NCBI GenBank assembly: GCA_018433885.1
Contig: JAHDQK010000029.1
Location: 43,805-107,804, forward strand
Length of the DNA: 64,000 bases
Source: Candidatus Cloacimonadota bacterium
Lineage (GTDB): Bacteria > Cloacimonadota > Cloacimonadia > Cloacimonadales > Cloacimonadaceae
Reading direction: 5' to 3'
Positions 9,599-19,138 of the stretch are shown here, piece by piece (positions within the stretch are counted from its first letter, which is position 1; the number at the start of each line of letters is the position of its first letter). The notes beneath the pieces are model-generated. The model saw only the letters and a program-made list of their open reading frames with translations, had not been told where the DNA came from and searched no databases. The translations under genes were made by a program, and so were the position numbers.

Positions 9599-10243
9599 TT
9601 ACAGTATGTCGCCTTTGTAGATCCACACCTTGATGCCGATCACGCCGTAAGTGGTACTAGCTTCCACATGGGCATAGTCGATGTCGGCACGGATGGTATG
9701 AAGCGGGGTGCGGCCCTGTTTGTAGCGTTCGGTACGAGCAATTTCAGCACCGCCTAAGCGACCGGAAACCTGCACTTTCACGCCGAGGGCGTTATCTCTC
9801 ATCACATTGCGCATTGCCATTTTCATAGCACGGCGGAAGGATACACGCTCTTCGAGCTGACGAGCGATCTCTTTTCCTACCAAGCGGGCATCCAACCACA
9901 TCTTGTCGATGGGCTCGATATTGATGGCTACTGCGATCGGATTTGGACGATTCTTGTTGATCAGGATATTCATTTCGCCGCGAAGCTTGTCGATATCCTC
10001 ACCTTTTTTACCGATCACGAGACCGGGGCGGGCGGTGTTGATATCTATCTGGATGGAGCTGGTCTTGCGGTAGATCTTGATTTTGGAGACCATCTTATCG
10101 GCCAGACGCTTTTGGATATATCTGCGAATCTTGATGTCTTCCTGGAGAGAATCCACATAAGACGAGCCTTGAGCAAACCAGATAGAATCGGTTTCTTTAT
10201 TCACACCGATGCGATACAGAATGGGGTGTATTTTTTGTCCCAA
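9599..10243 (-). CDS. rpsC: 30S ribosomal protein uS3
   Basis: 214 residues. It has an N-terminal KH domain with GLVIGKKGEDIDKLRGEM and the C-terminal domain VSGRLGGAEIARTERYKQGR. It is at the mRNA entry channel of the 30S subunit. The start MGQKIHPILYRIGV is the family start. It follows rplV after 10 nt. Confidence 0.97.
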   Translation of the reverse strand: MGQKIHPILYRIGVNKETDSIWFAQGSSYVDSLQEDIKIRRYIQKRLADKMVSKIKIYRKTSSIQIDINTARPGLVIGKKGEDIDKLRGEMNILINKNRPNPIAVAINIEPIDKMWLDARLVGKEIARQLEERVSFRRAMKMAMRNVMRDNALGVKVQVSGRLGGAEIARTERYKQGRTPLHTIRADIDYAHVEASTTYGVIGIKVWIYKGDIL

Positions 10244-10253
10244 GGTATTCCTC

Positions 10254-10592
10254 CTATTCCAGTGTCTGGATTTCCAGGGAGATATGACAGGTCTGTTTCC
10301 TGATCATAAAGGCTCTTCCCTGAGCTCTGGGCATAAAACGTTTCATTTGAGGACCCTCGTCTGCCATAGCCTGGCTTACGAATACCTGGTTGAGATCAAC
10401 CTTGGGATCCTTTACCTGGGCGTTGGCAATCGCGGATTCCAACACTTTATAAATGATACCTGCCGCTCTGCGACGTGAGAAGCGCAAGATATTCATGGCT
10501 TCGGTCACACGCTTGTAGCGGATGGTATCCAAGACGAGACGGGCTTTGCGGGCAGAACCACGAGCGAAACGCAATTTGGCTGTTGCTTCCAT
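10254..10592 (-). CDS. rplV: 50S ribosomal protein uL22
   Basis: 112 residues. The core LRFARGSARKARLVLDTIRY and the beta-hairpin region FMPRAQGRAFMIRKQTCHIS, which lines the exit tunnel and is the usual site of macrolide-resistance changes, are intact. Standard place between rpsS and rpsC. Confidence 0.96.
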   Translation of the reverse strand: MEATAKLRFARGSARKARLVLDTIRYKRVTEAMNILRFSRRRAAGIIYKVLESAIANAQVKDPKVDLNQVFVSQAMADEGPQMKRFMPRAQGRAFMIRKQTCHISLEIQTLE

Positions 10593-10602
10593 TTTCTATC
10601 TC

Positions 10603-10878
10603 CTATCTGCCTTTTTTCTTCTTTTCTTTATGGCCACGGTAGGTGCGGGTGGGGGAAAACTCTCCCAGCTTGTGTCCCACCATGTTCTCAGTTACATACA
10701 CCGGCACAAACTTGTGCCCGTTGTGAACCGAAAAAGTATGACCGATAAAGTCTGGAGTGATCACCGAGCGGCGGCTCCAGGTCTTGATCACGCTTTTCTT
10801 GTTTTCGTCATTGAGGACTACTACTTTCTTCATCAGGTGATCGTCAACGAATGGGCCTTTTTTGATTGAACGTGACAT
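10603..10878 (-). CDS. rpsS: 30S ribosomal protein uS19
   Basis: 91 residues. [39 protein letters not shown] and [16 protein letters not shown] are hallmark blocks. Head protein that pairs with uS13. It ends in a lysine-rich tail (KEKKKKGR). Confidence 0.96.
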   Translation of the reverse strand: MSRSIKKGPFVDDHLMKKVVVLNDENKKSVIKTWSRRSVITPDFIGHTFSVHNGHKFVPVYVTENMVGHKLGEFSPTRTYRGHKEKKKKGR

Positions 10879-10894
10879 TATCTATATCCTCACA

Positions 10895-11725
10895 CTATCT
10901 CTTTTTGACCGCTTTCACGATATACTTATCGGAATATTTGCGGGTTTTGCGGGTTTTTCCGCCCTTGGCAGGCTTGCCCCAGGGGGATACAGGATGTCCA
11001 CCACCGGAAGTTTTACCTTCACCGCCACCCATTGGGTGATCCACGGGGTTCATCGCGACACCACGCACGGTGGGGCGAATTCCCATCCAGCGTTTACGTC
11101 CGGCTTTTCCGATCTTGATCAGAGAGTGATCCGGATTGCTGACCTGACCGATGGTAGCAAGGCATTCTTTACGAATCAGGTGCACATCGTTTGAGGGCAT
11201 CTTCACATGAACATAATCGCCGTCTTTGGCAACGACCTGAGCAAAAGCGCCGGCACTGCGGGCAATCTGTCCACCGCGACCCTTCTTCAGCTCGATGTTG
11301 TGAACCACGCTACCCAAAGGAATTCTTTCCAGGGGCAGAGCGTTTCCAATGGTCACTTCCGCTTCCGGTCCGCTCATCACTTTCGTGCCCACTTCCAATC
11401 CGTCCGGGGCGATGATATAGCGTTTTTCACCGTCAACATAGTGCAACAGGGCGATGCGGGCTGTGCGGTTGGGATCGTACTCGATGGTAGCCACTTTGGC
11501 TGGGATCCCGATTTTATCACGTTTGAAATCGATGATACGATAGTGCTTACGGTGTCCACCGCCGCGATGACGGCAGGTGATGCGACCGCGGTTGTTGCGT
11601 CCACCGCTCTTCGGCTTGGGTTTCAGAAGAGATTTTTCCGGAGTGGAAGTAGTAATCTCGTCGAAATTATAACCCGTGCGGAAGCGGAGGGTAGGGGTAG
11701 TTGGCTTATAATGTTTGATTCCCAT
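10895..11725 (-). CDS. rplB: 50S ribosomal protein uL2
   Basis: 276 residues, the largest conserved peptidyl-transferase-region protein. The signature [20 protein letters not shown] contains the conserved histidine close to the catalytic centre. The N-terminal RNA-binding part ([19 protein letters not shown]) is normal. It starts 2 nt after the rplW stop. Confidence 0.97.
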   Translation of the reverse strand: MGIKHYKPTTPTLRFRTGYNFDEITTSTPEKSLLKPKPKSGGRNNRGRITCRHRGGGHRKHYRIIDFKRDKIGIPAKVATIEYDPNRTARIALLHYVDGEKRYIIAPDGLEVGTKVMSGPEAEVTIGNALPLERIPLGSVVHNIELKKGRGGQIARSAGAFAQVVAKDGDYVHVKMPSNDVHLIRKECLATIGQVSNPDHSLIKIGKAGRKRWMGIRPTVRGVAMNPVDHPMGGGEGKTSGGGHPVSPWGKPAKGGKTRKTRKYSDKYIVKAVKKR

Positions 11726-11727
11726 CT

Positions 11728-12015
11728 TTATACCTCAAAATCGGCGATTTTATCGCCTTCGCGCAGGGTTACGATCGCTTTTTTCCAATCCGGGCGTTTG
11801 CCGTTGTATTTGCCTAAACGTTTTGGCTTGCCCATCATGCGGATGGTGTTCACAGCCAGTACTTTCACTGCAAATATGTGTTCGATGGCTTTGGCGATCT
11901 CGATTTTATTGGCATTGATCGATACCTTGAAGGTATAGGTATTGCCGGTAGCAATCTGATTGCTGCTCTTCTCCGTGATGATCGGAGCGATTACTATATT
12001 ACGCGGATGTATCAT
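11728..12015 (-). CDS. rplW: 50S ribosomal protein uL23
   Basis: 95 residues, exit-tunnel protein that docks trigger factor and SRP in studied bacteria. [20 protein letters not shown] and [19 protein letters not shown] are the family blocks. The start overlaps the end of rplD by 4 nt. Confidence 0.96.
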   Translation of the reverse strand: MIHPRNIVIAPIITEKSSNQIATGNTYTFKVSINANKIEIAKAIEHIFAVKVLAVNTIRMMGKPKRLGKYNGKRPDWKKAIVTLREGDKIADFEV

Positions 12016-12647
12016 GAGCCGAATACCTCCTCTACTTTTTTGAGAGCGGCATCACTGATGATGATGTAACTGCTCTTGAGCACTTCGTAGGCATGCAGTT
12101 GCTCAGCGCGGTCGGTCATCACATCCGGAATGTTGTTGAAGCTATTCACGGTCGGGAGATGGTGTCCGTCCGTTACTACCAGCTTGCGGCCTCTTTCCGG
12201 CGCCACTTTCGCCAGAATCGCAAGCGCTTGCTTGGTGCTGGCTTTGTCGAAGGTAAGACCTTCGATGATATATACGCGGCCATCGCGAGCACGATCCGTA
12301 AGCGCAACCTTCAACGCCATGCGTTTCTTGGTGCGGGGGATCGGACGATACCAATCTTTCGGGTAGATCGCAAACGCTTTACCACCGTGTACGCGAACAG
12401 GTGAACGGCGGGTTCCCACGCGAGCATTACCGGTGCCCTTCTGTTTGAAGAGCTTGCGGGTGCTACCTTGGGTCATGGAGCGATTCTTCTTTTGAACCGT
12501 ACCCTGGCGTTGATTGCCAAGATACATGGTAACCACTTCGTGCAAAAGCACTTTGGGAGAGTTCACATCCACGTCGAACACGGAAAGCGGAAGTTCCACT
12601 TCGCCGATCATCTCGCCTTGGATATTGTATTTTTTTGCTTTAACCAT
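12012..12647 (-). CDS. rplD: 50S ribosomal protein uL4
   Basis: 211 residues. The long loop that reaches the exit tunnel is visible as [19 protein letters not shown] followed by [15 protein letters not shown]. In E. coli uL4 autoregulates the S10 operon by binding its leader; whether the unusual leader here (13618-13900) does the same cannot be told. Confidence 0.96.
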   Translation of the reverse strand: MVKAKKYNIQGEMIGEVELPLSVFDVDVNSPKVLLHEVVTMYLGNQRQGTVQKKNRSMTQGSTRKLFKQKGTGNARVGTRRSPVRVHGGKAFAIYPKDWYRPIPRTKKRMALKVALTDRARDGRVYIIEGLTFDKASTKQALAILAKVAPERGRKLVVTDGHHLPTVNSFNNIPDVMTDRAEQLHAYEVLKSSYIIISDAALKKVEEVFGS

Positions 12648-12655
12648 TTTTCCCC

Positions 12656-13288
12656 CTATTGTTCCTTGTGAAGGATCACCAAGGAATTACGATGACCGGG
12701 CACTGCGCCCTTCACCATCACAAGGTTCCGTTCGGTATCTACTTTTACCACGTCCAAATGGCGGGTGGTAACCTTGGCATTGCCATGATGTCCTGCCATC
12801 TTCACGCCCTTGAACACGCGGGAGGGCTGGGCACATTGACCAATGGAACCGGGGCCGCGGAAGGATTCGTGTGAACCGTGGGTGGAGATGAATCCGCCAA
12901 ATCCATGACGCTTCATCACACCAGTATAGCCGCGTCCCTTGGATTTTGCGGTTACACTTACGGTCTCGCCGGCGCCAAACAAACTGGCATCCAGCGCGTC
13001 ACCGGCATTGTAATCATCAAGCTGCTGGCCAAAAGCCGGGCGGAATTCTCTTACAAAACGGAAGTAGGGGCTGCCGTGTTTTTTAAAATGTCCCATCATG
13101 GGCTTGGAGACCTTCTTCTCAGGGATCTCTTCATAACCCACCTGGATTGCTTCATAACCATTTTCTGCGATAGTACGCTTGCAGACTATTTTGCACGGAC
13201 CGGCCTGGATCACGGTAACCGGAATCACTTTGCCGTTCTCGTCAAAAATCTGTGTCATACCAATTTTCTTTCCGATAAGTCCGATCAT
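12656..13288 (-). CDS. rplC: 50S ribosomal protein uL3
   Basis: 210 residues. [19 protein letters not shown] at the start and the signature [20 protein letters not shown] followed by [12 protein letters not shown] are diagnostic. One of the first 50S assembly proteins. It lies 2 nt after rpsJ and 8 nt before rplD. Confidence 0.97.
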   Translation of the reverse strand: MIGLIGKKIGMTQIFDENGKVIPVTVIQAGPCKIVCKRTIAENGYEAIQVGYEEIPEKKVSKPMMGHFKKHGSPYFRFVREFRPAFGQQLDDYNAGDALDASLFGAGETVSVTAKSKGRGYTGVMKRHGFGGFISTHGSHESFRGPGSIGQCAQPSRVFKGVKMAGHHGNAKVTTRHLDVVKVDTERNLVMVKGAVPGHRNSLVILHKEQ

Positions 13289-13290
13289 GC

Positions 13291-13617
13291 TTAGCTCCTG
13301 GTATTTGCTTTGATCTCTACGTGAACTCCGGCTGGCAGACTAAGCTTCTTGAGAGCATTGGTGGTCTGCTGGGTCGGATTCATGATATCGACCAAACGTT
13401 TATGAACCAACATCTGGAACTGATCTTGAGATTTCTTGTGGGTATGGGGCGAACGTAAAACCGTGTATATTGTACGATCTGTGGGAAGCGGGATGGGACC
13501 CACTACCTTCGCGCCTGTGTTACGTGTGCTTTTCACGATCTCCGCGACAGATTGATCCAATAAACGATGGTCATAAGCTTTCAACTTAATCCGAATACGA
13601 TTTTCCTGTTTACTCAC
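13291..13617 (-). CDS. rpsJ: 30S ribosomal protein uS10 (GTG start)
   Basis: First gene of the supercluster. The frame reaches an ATG at 13647, but a GGAGG five bases upstream of a GTG at 13617 gives the family-like start [17 protein letters not shown] and 108 residues. The blocks [20 protein letters not shown] and [15 protein letters not shown] are typical. No tufA, fusA or rpsG/rpsL genes lie upstream; the streptomycin operon must be elsewhere. Confidence 0.93.
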   Translation of the reverse strand: MSKQENRIRIKLKAYDHRLLDQSVAEIVKSTRNTGAKVVGPIPLPTDRTIYTVLRSPHTHKKSQDQFQMLVHKRLVDIMNPTQQTTNALKKLSLPAGVHVEIKANTRS

Positions 13618-13873
13618 TGGAACCTCCACTATTTGGGCAGATTTCACCTGAAATGCACACGCTCTGCTGGATGCAGCTCCGCCTCACTATCAAGTGGATA
13701 TGCCGTAGGCTTGTTATTAAAGTTTCTCGACCGCTGCATATGCAACAGCCACCACGATACTCCTTAAGAGTATCCTGATTAAAGGATATCATTATTCCTC
13801 CTAAAGAACTATAAGCCCCTGCAAAATATGGGACTTGTGCTTCGCGCTCAAGGCGCTTTTACTATGTTCGTAC
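13618..13873 (-). promoter_or_regulatory. Leader region of the S10 operon with two alternative hairpins
   Basis: About 250 nt of transcribed leader are predicted between the candidate promoter and rpsJ. Two small hairpins share bases and cannot form together. One pairs 13771-13776 with 13783-13788 (TATCCT/AGGATA). The other pairs 13756-13762 with 13768-13774 (GATACTC/GAGTATC). A strong AGGAGG followed by ATG lies just upstream (ATG at 13792) and opens a 60-codon frame overlapping rpsJ. The arrangement resembles a leader-control element, but there is no direct proof of function. Confidence 0.35.
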
Positions 13874-13902
13874 ACAAGAATTTATCTCCCTAAATCTGTC
13901 AA
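13874..13902 (-). promoter_or_regulatory. Candidate promoter of the S10 operon
   Basis: A perfect TTGACA -35 box (13897-13902) is followed 17 nt later by TCTTGT (13874-13879), a poor -10. It lies about 255 nt upstream of rpsJ and after the terminator at 14006-14029. The same TTGAC box recurs upstream of many units in this window. Confidence 0.4.
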
Positions 13903-14005
13903 TCCCTTTTTTTCTAATTCTTTCAGTATGCATCGATTATGATATGCGTTACCATACAAAAAAATCCCTTTTTCTCGCCTGATACTCCCGGGTATTTGGA
14001 AGCAC

Positions 14006-14029
14006 AATAAAAAGCGTCGAGAGACGCTT
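14006..14029 (-). terminator. Rho-independent terminator after the DUF4097-like gene
   Basis: On the minus strand a perfect 7-bp stem (14012-14018 with 14023-14029) with a 4-nt loop is followed by a short T-rich run. A larger GC-rich hairpin (arms CCGCGGC/GCCGCGG, 14045-14051 and 14072-14078) lies just upstream. It separates the lipoprotein gene from the S10 operon. Confidence 0.6.
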
Positions 14030-14097
14030 CCGCCAGAGGAAAATCCGCGGCAAATCGGCAAAACCGCCAATGCCGCGGAGAAAATACCAAGCTCCAA

Positions 14098-14185
14098 CCC
14101 ATTTCCGGAAGCAATTCACATCCCACTTTGTTGCAGTGTGGACTGCATCGAAGAAGCTACGGGACTGCTTGGATGAATGGGGATG
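14098..14185. repeat. Dispersed intergenic repeat, copy A
   Basis: 88-nt element that aligns without gaps to copies at 45741 and 63438. Shared blocks are CCCATT, then GAAG..AT ten bases later, then exactly 25 nt, then GACTGCAT, and a tail ending GAATGGGGATG. The best block (14141-14185) matches copy C at 34 of 45 positions by eye. Confidence 0.6.
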
Positions 14186-14228
14186 AAAAGGCAGTAGTTT
14201 TCCGGTAAATTATGCCACTATCGGAAGA

Positions 14229-14951
14229 TCAGAATGCCTCTTTGCCGCTGTTTCCAGCCCCACGCCCGTCCTGCACCTTGCCGGATCCGGTTTCGAACTT
14301 CTTGTAGGTGATCTCGCTATCGTTCAAAATGATATCCCCGCTGCCGGTATCCAGATCGGCATTGGTTATCTGGCTTCTGCTAAGGCTTACATCGCCACTT
14401 CCAGTATCCGCGACTAAATCTGTAATCAAACACGAAACGATATCTACGTCACCGCTGCCGGTATCTACATCCAAAAGTGCGAGATCACTCTCTGAAATCT
14501 CCAGATCTCCGCTACCCGAATCGATCTCAATCCTGTTTTTTCCTCGCATTTGGGAGATTTGCACATCACCGCTGCCAGTTTCTATTTCTAACGAGATGTT
14601 CCCCGGGATAGTGCCGGAGACACTCATGATAGCAGCCGGTTTGCCGGATTTTGTCTCGTAGCTAAGCTTGCCATCTCTGATCAGGATGGTGGCATCCGCC
14701 GGACTATACTCCTTGTATCTAACGATCAAATCCAGTTTATTGTCCGCAGTCCCCCTAAGGTTTACATCGGCAAAGCCCAGATCCAGCTCAAACTCAGGAG
14801 CGGCGAATAATTCTGTGATGCGGGCGGAATTTTCATAATTTAGGACAGTGTTGTCCACTACGACCTTGCCATTGATGTTTCCGTTTACTCTACAAGCACT
14901 TACTCCTAAGGCAAGGATCAGGGCGATCCCATACAATACTATAACTTTCAT
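14229..14951 (-). CDS. Lipoprotein with repeated GSGD motifs (DUF4097/adhesin-like beta-helix)
   Basis: Starting at the ATG at 14951 (AGAGGAG site upstream) gives 240 residues with a lipoprotein signal peptide, MKVIVLYGIALILALGVSAC, where the lipobox cysteine is residue 20. The C-terminal half repeats TGSGDV/SGSGDLEIS about every 18-20 residues (seven or so copies), the pattern of DUF4097-type parallel beta-helix proteins. It is predicted to be anchored in the membrane facing the periplasm or surface. Function unknown. It has its own TTGACA box upstream and a terminator downstream, so it is probably monocistronic. Confidence 0.75.
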   Translation of the reverse strand: MKVIVLYGIALILALGVSACRVNGNINGKVVVDNTVLNYENSARITELFAAPEFELDLGFADVNLRGTADNKLDLIVRYKEYSPADATILIRDGKLSYETKSGKPAAIMSVSGTIPGNISLEIETGSGDVQISQMRGKNRIEIDSGSGDLEISESDLALLDVDTGSGDVDIVSCLITDLVADTGSGDVSLSRSQITNADLDTGSGDIILNDSEITYKKFETGSGKVQDGRGAGNSGKEAF

Positions 14952-15025
14952 CGTATCTCCTCTTTGGCTATCCGCTTTGCGGCTGCCAATATCGATTTTT
15001 GGGCTCCCTAAACACTTTCTTGTGC

Positions 15026-15054
15026 AAACTGCGCTCATGCAACTATTCTGTCAA
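15026..15054 (-). promoter_or_regulatory. Candidate promoter of the DUF4097-like lipoprotein
   Basis: TTGACA at 15049-15054, 17-nt spacer, CAGTTT at 15026-15031, about 75 nt before the start codon. The -35 is perfect and the -10 weak. Confidence 0.35.
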
Positions 15055-15091
15055 GAACGTTTTCGATAGTGTTCTTTAAAATTGGAGAAAA

Positions 15092-15122
15092 TGGAAAGGA
15101 GGAGCCCGGTGGACTCCTCCTT
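15092..15122 (-). terminator. Terminator after the OmpA-family gene
   Basis: A perfect 9-bp stem (15096-15104 with 15114-15122, AAGGAGGAG/CTCCTCCTT) lies 18 nt after the OmpA stop. On the minus strand it is followed by a mixed T/C run rather than a clean U tract. Confidence 0.5.
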
Positions 15123-15140
15123 CGCAGAATGCTACATGAT

Positions 15141-16529
15141 TTATTCTACGACAAACTCAATGCGGCGGTTTTGTGCGCGACCTTCTTCGGTGTCGTTGGT
15201 GGCCCTGGGCATGGTTTCGCCTCTACCTTCAGCACGGATGCGAGTGGCATCGATGCCTTTTTCGATCAGCCAACTACGCACGGAATTTGCTCTGTTCAAG
15301 GAGAGAGTCATATTGCTGGCGTCGTTGCCCACGTTATCCGTATGGCCGGTAATCAATACTTTTACCTCCGGATTCGCTGCCAGGGCGGTATAAGCTTTTT
15401 CCAGAATCGGCAGCGATTCCGGCAGGATCGTTGCTTGAGCCGTATCAAAAAGAATCCCTTCCAAAGAGAAAGTCGCGCCTTCGGTGAGATCCAGCACGTC
15501 GTCGCGAGGATCCAGAGGATTTGTCCCGGCGGCGATTTCTTCAGCATCGTTTACAGAGCCTTTATCGGTGTCCGCGAGCAGCGGGTTGGTCTTATACTTT
15601 GTGATCTCATCGTAATCCGAAAGACTGTCACCATCGCTATCTTTTTTTAGAGGATTGGTGTTGTAGGAGGTAACTTCTGCCTGATCGCTGATGCCATCGC
15701 CATCGGTATCCACTTTGAGAGGATCTGTGCGATGTTGCATCAGTTCCGCATAATCCGAAAGACCATCACCATCGGTATCGGCTTTGCGGGGATCTGTTTT
15801 GTAAAGATTGATCTCGTCGTAATCCGAGATACCGTCACCATCAGAATCGATGGTTTTAAGGTCCACAGGGCGCTGTTGCACCACCGGCGTAGGAGTTACA
15901 ACGGGAACCTGTGCCGGACGCTCTTTGCGCACTGTCTTGGACGGAGTGTAGTAAGAGATGCCGACCCCCAGGTTGTAGAACCCATCCTGCTTTTTGCCCG
16001 TGAATGTATTGGTGTCGCCATCCGGGCGAATTCTACCATCCATTCCGTCGGAATTGGCAAGATTGTAACCCAGGGTGAATTCCAGATTCATCCCCGGTTT
16101 TAACTGGGTCTGAAGCCCCAAGCCAAGAGGAATGTGGGGTATCACATCCGCATCGCTTTCGCTGAGATCGTAGGATCCGCCTACACCGCCATAAATGAAT
16201 GGTGAGTACTTCTTCTCGTACCATGGGTTAAAGATAAAGCGATAATCGCCCATCATCGTGGCTGTGCTATAACCTTTCGGGGATCCTTTGGTGGCGTGTA
16301 GGGGGGTAAAGCCAAGCCCAATGCGGGTAAACAGGAAGGGAAAGATCTCCAATTGAATGTGTCCTCTGCCCATTGGGGCAAGGTTTTCTGCCTTACCAGC
16401 GTTATCCCCACGTGCGATTCCAACTTCGAACCCACTACTCCAGCCAGGGCTGTTTTGCATCTGTGCGTGCAAGGCTACACCCAGCGTAATCAACAAAAGT
16501 GCGACAAAGACCTTTGTTTTCATCTTCAT
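15141..16529 (-). CDS. OmpA-family outer-membrane protein with thrombospondin type 3 calcium repeats
   Basis: 462 residues. A signal peptide (MKMKTKVFVALLLITLGVAL, cleavage after ALHA) is followed by an N-terminal region likely to be a beta-barrel. Then come at least five Asp-rich repeats of the form DSDGDGISDYDEI....TDP, typical calcium-binding TSP3 repeats. The C-terminal OmpA/MotB domain shows GHTDNVGNDASNMTLSLNRA and the end AQNRRIEFVVE, which binds peptidoglycan. This layout is common in FCB bacteria and suggests an outer-membrane anchor with a rigid periplasmic linker. An AAGGAG site lies just before the ATG. Confidence 0.9.
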   Translation of the reverse strand: MKMKTKVFVALLLITLGVALHAQMQNSPGWSSGFEVGIARGDNAGKAENLAPMGRGHIQLEIFPFLFTRIGLGFTPLHATKGSPKGYSTATMMGDYRFIFNPWYEKKYSPFIYGGVGGSYDLSESDADVIPHIPLGLGLQTQLKPGMNLEFTLGYNLANSDGMDGRIRPDGDTNTFTGKKQDGFYNLGVGISYYTPSKTVRKERPAQVPVVTPTPVVQQRPVDLKTIDSDGDGISDYDEINLYKTDPRKADTDGDGLSDYAELMQHRTDPLKVDTDGDGISDQAEVTSYNTNPLKKDSDGDSLSDYDEITKYKTNPLLADTDKGSVNDAEEIAAGTNPLDPRDDVLDLTEGATFSLEGILFDTAQATILPESLPILEKAYTALAANPEVKVLITGHTDNVGNDASNMTLSLNRANSVRSWLIEKGIDATRIRAEGRGETMPRATNDTEEGRAQNRRIEFVVE

Positions 16530-16774
16530 ACTCCTTGATGTATTTTGTGTTCATAAAAGACACACAGGTATGGTGCAAACATCTGGGATGATCTGATCTT
16601 GGATATCCAGATTAGCATACATAGAAAATACTTCACTCGCAAGTTTATGCAAGCCAAATCATCTTTTCAAGCAGACTTTGTCTTGTGATTATACCCTACA
16701 ATAGCTATTATAACCTGTGGATTTTGCGGGACGCTTTTGTTCTTCAGGATAGAAACATGGCAAGCTTTAACTGG
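16530..16774 (-). promoter_or_regulatory. Upstream region of the OmpA-family gene
   Basis: 245 nt without a credible gene. A TTGAAA box 17 nt before TAAACT, and a TTGCGA box 17 nt before TATGCT, are possible promoters on the minus strand. Nothing else stood out. Confidence 0.25.
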
Positions 16775-17680
16775 CTAAACAGCGCGTTTGGCTTTCAGCA
16801 ATACCACTCCTCCTACAAGAGCCGGGACTACATCCTGAAAGAAAAACAGGCTAAGCGTCGTAGCCACCGCCTGTTCCGATGAAAAGCCCCAGACCTCCAG
16901 AAAGTGGATGGCAAAACCCTCTCTCAAACCCAAGCCGGAAATGGTGATGGGGATGGAGTTCGAGATATTGGTAAGCGCCATGGATAACCAGGTTCCGATC
17001 GCGGAAATTCTTCCTAAAACGTTCAGGATGAGATGATATTGCAGATACATGATGAGGGTGTTTGCTATCTGCAAAAGCATCATGCGCGGAGCTTGGACCC
17101 CAAACGCGGGCAGATACTGGCGCCACGCAGGGCGGGATGCCATGATCAAAGCAGCCCAGAGAGGCATAAACGCGGAGAAGACCACCATCAACAACCGGAG
17201 CGGAAGAGACATCTGCGGAAAACTGAAGTATGCCGCCATCGCCGCAAAAGTCCAGGTACTCCATGTCATGAACAAACGTTCGCTGGTGGTGGAGATCAAG
17301 GATGCCAAAATGCTGCTGTTCTTAAGATAAAACACTTTGGCAAAAGATGCGTGCCCACCCGGCAAAGCAAAACGCAAGGGCAATGCTATCAGATACGAAG
17401 CTGCCACCTCTTTGGCATGATACTTGTAAGCCGGGTTTAGATGCAGAGCGCAACGCCAGTTTTGGAACTGGATGAAATGCCTGAACCCGGAGAGCAGCAT
17501 CAACCCTAAGATGACCCCCCATGGTAAGTGGGAAGCCCGGGCAAATGCCGCCCCGAGATCGATCTGTCGAAAGATCCAATAGAGTAAAGCCAGCGAAAAC
17601 AGCAGGCGGATAAGGTACGCAAGCCTTTTGTACTCCTTTCGTTTAAGGGAATCTCTTAGCTTTTGAATTCGCGCAAACAA
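16775..17680 (-). CDS. YbhN/LPG-synthase-TM-like membrane protein (UPF0104)
   Basis: 301 residues with about seven to eight hydrophobic segments. The family motif SGLGLREGFAIHFLEVWG near residue 245, preceded by SNSIPITI, is characteristic of the lysylphosphatidylglycerol-synthase transmembrane family (also called flippase-like/AglD2). The soluble aminoacyl-transferase domain of MprF is absent, so lipid aminoacylation cannot be claimed. Members are thought to act in lipid or glycan transport. The start overlaps the end of the malic enzyme gene by 25 nt, implying cotranscription. A later start is possible. Confidence 0.75.
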   Translation of the reverse strand: MFARIQKLRDSLKRKEYKRLAYLIRLLFSLALLYWIFRQIDLGAAFARASHLPWGVILGLMLLSGFRHFIQFQNWRCALHLNPAYKYHAKEVAASYLIALPLRFALPGGHASFAKVFYLKNSSILASLISTTSERLFMTWSTWTFAAMAAYFSFPQMSLPLRLLMVVFSAFMPLWAALIMASRPAWRQYLPAFGVQAPRMMLLQIANTLIMYLQYHLILNVLGRISAIGTWLSMALTNISNSIPITISGLGLREGFAIHFLEVWGFSSEQAVATTLSLFFFQDVVPALVGGVVLLKAKRAV

Positions 17681-19113
17681 GCCTCAAATACCTCTTGCAA
17701 TAGCTTGGGATCTGGTGCCTGGATATGCCCCTTTGCCATCATATCGCTTACTAAAGCGCGAGTCTGGGATATCTGCTGTAATGCCTCCCGATACACCTCA
17801 TCCCGGCTCAGTTCGATTCTGGCATGTCCTTCCCGGATGGCTTGAGCCGCTACATCTGCCGCCACGTGGGCAAAGACTTCTGTCTCATCCATCGTGGGAA
17901 CGATGCTTTGGGTGTGGATTCCCCTGCGCTCTGCAAACCCTGCCAGGGAATGCGCGGCGGCAATCGCCATGCCATCACTTATCTTGCGGGCACGTACCAT
18001 CAGAGCGCCCTTCAAGATCCCAGGGAAGCCCACAGAATTATTTACCTGATTAGGGAAGTCCCCCCGGCCAGTAGCCACGATGCGTGCTCCAGCCTTGTGC
18101 GCTTCATAAGGATATATCTCCGGAATGGGATTGGCACAGCAAAAGACTATCGCATCCTGTGCCATCAGGCTGATCCATTCCGGCTTGATCGTTCCCGGTC
18201 CGGGAGTGGAAAGCGCGATCAGCACATCCGCTTTGTGCATGGCTTCTTCCATGGTGTTTAGTTTATTGGGATTTGTCTTTTGCGCCAAAGCCCACTGTTT
18301 ATACTTGCCCGGTGCCTCGCGGATATCGAGCCTGTCTTCATGGAGAGCGCCTTTGCTATCGAAGATCACCATATTGTGGGGATCCACACCTTCTTGCAAA
18401 AGGAAACTGGCGATGGTGCTGTTTGACGCTCCCGCCCCGAACAATACGAATGAACTTGTGTGAATGTTTCTACCGGTGAGCTTTAAGGAATTGATTACTC
18501 CCGCCAGAGTAACACATGCCGTACCCTGTGCGTCATCGTGCCAGACGGGGATGTTGCAGCTTTCGCGCAGTTCGTCCAAAACCCTGTAACAATTTGGCTG
18601 AGAGATGTCTTCCAGATTTACTGCTCCCACGGAGGGCTCCAGCATTTTCACAAAATCTATCAGTTTCTGGGCGTCTGGATTGCCCTGGGCATCACGGTTA
18701 TCTACACAAAGCGCGATGGCGTCGCAAGCACCCAGATACTTCATTAGCATGGCTTTGCCTTCCATTACCCCCAATCCGCCAGAGGGGCTGCAATCGCCAT
18801 CTCCCAAAACCCTGGTACTATCGCTTACCACTGCCACCAGATTCCCGCGATTGGAGAGCAGGTAGGAAGCTTCATGATCGTCCCGGATAGTGGTGGAAAC
18901 CTTGGACACTCCGGGCGTGTACCACACATTGAACCAGTTGAAACCATATATTCCCGCTTTGGGAAGGGTCTGCATCTTGCCCTTGTAAAAGGTGTGCATC
19001 GTCTCAGACAGCTTTTTTAGAAACGCGGTTTGCGCCGCCGCGACTTGATCTTCCGGAAGGTTTTCGCGGAAGAGATCGCCCAGATTCGAAAGATCCGGCA
19101 ACAGCTTGTTCAT
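17656..19113 (-). CDS. NADP/NAD-dependent malic enzyme
   Basis: 485 residues. Oxidative decarboxylation of malate to pyruvate, linking the C4 acids to glycolysis. N-terminal malic domain: YTPGVSKVSTTIRDDHEAS, VVSDSTRVLGDGDC, GLGVMEGKAMLMK and the metal-binding WHDDAQGTACVTLAG. NAD-binding domain: VLFGAGASNSTIASFLL, ANPIPEIYP and FPNQVNNSVGFPGILKGAL. No phosphotransacetylase domain is fused. Cofactor preference cannot be decided by eye. It follows eno but has its own terminator boundary and TTGACA box. Confidence 0.93.
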   Translation of the reverse strand: MNKLLPDLSNLGDLFRENLPEDQVAAAQTAFLKKLSETMHTFYKGKMQTLPKAGIYGFNWFNVWYTPGVSKVSTTIRDDHEASYLLSNRGNLVAVVSDSTRVLGDGDCSPSGGLGVMEGKAMLMKYLGACDAIALCVDNRDAQGNPDAQKLIDFVKMLEPSVGAVNLEDISQPNCYRVLDELRESCNIPVWHDDAQGTACVTLAGVINSLKLTGRNIHTSSFVLFGAGASNSTIASFLLQEGVDPHNMVIFDSKGALHEDRLDIREAPGKYKQWALAQKTNPNKLNTMEEAMHKADVLIALSTPGPGTIKPEWISLMAQDAIVFCCANPIPEIYPYEAHKAGARIVATGRGDFPNQVNNSVGFPGILKGALMVRARKISDGMAIAAAHSLAGFAERRGIHTQSIVPTMDETEVFAHVAADVAAQAIREGHARIELSRDEVYREALQQISQTRALVSDMMAKGHIQAPDPKLLQEVFEACLREFKS

Positions 19114-19138
19114 GCTGGCTCCTCAAAATGTTTTTTGC

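Noticed and set aside
13291..13647. ATG at 13647 as the uS10 start
   Set aside because: The GTG at 13617 has a better-spaced GGAGG and gives a family-like N-terminus.
13610..13792. 60-codon frame upstream of rpsJ as a real protein
   Set aside because: Despite a good AGGAGG-ATG, the product is Cys-rich and unlike known proteins and overlaps rpsJ; kept only as a possible leader frame.
14229..14951. Internal GSGD repeats as a DNA tandem repeat element
   Set aside because: They are protein-level beta-helix repeats with diverged codons, not a DNA repeat array.
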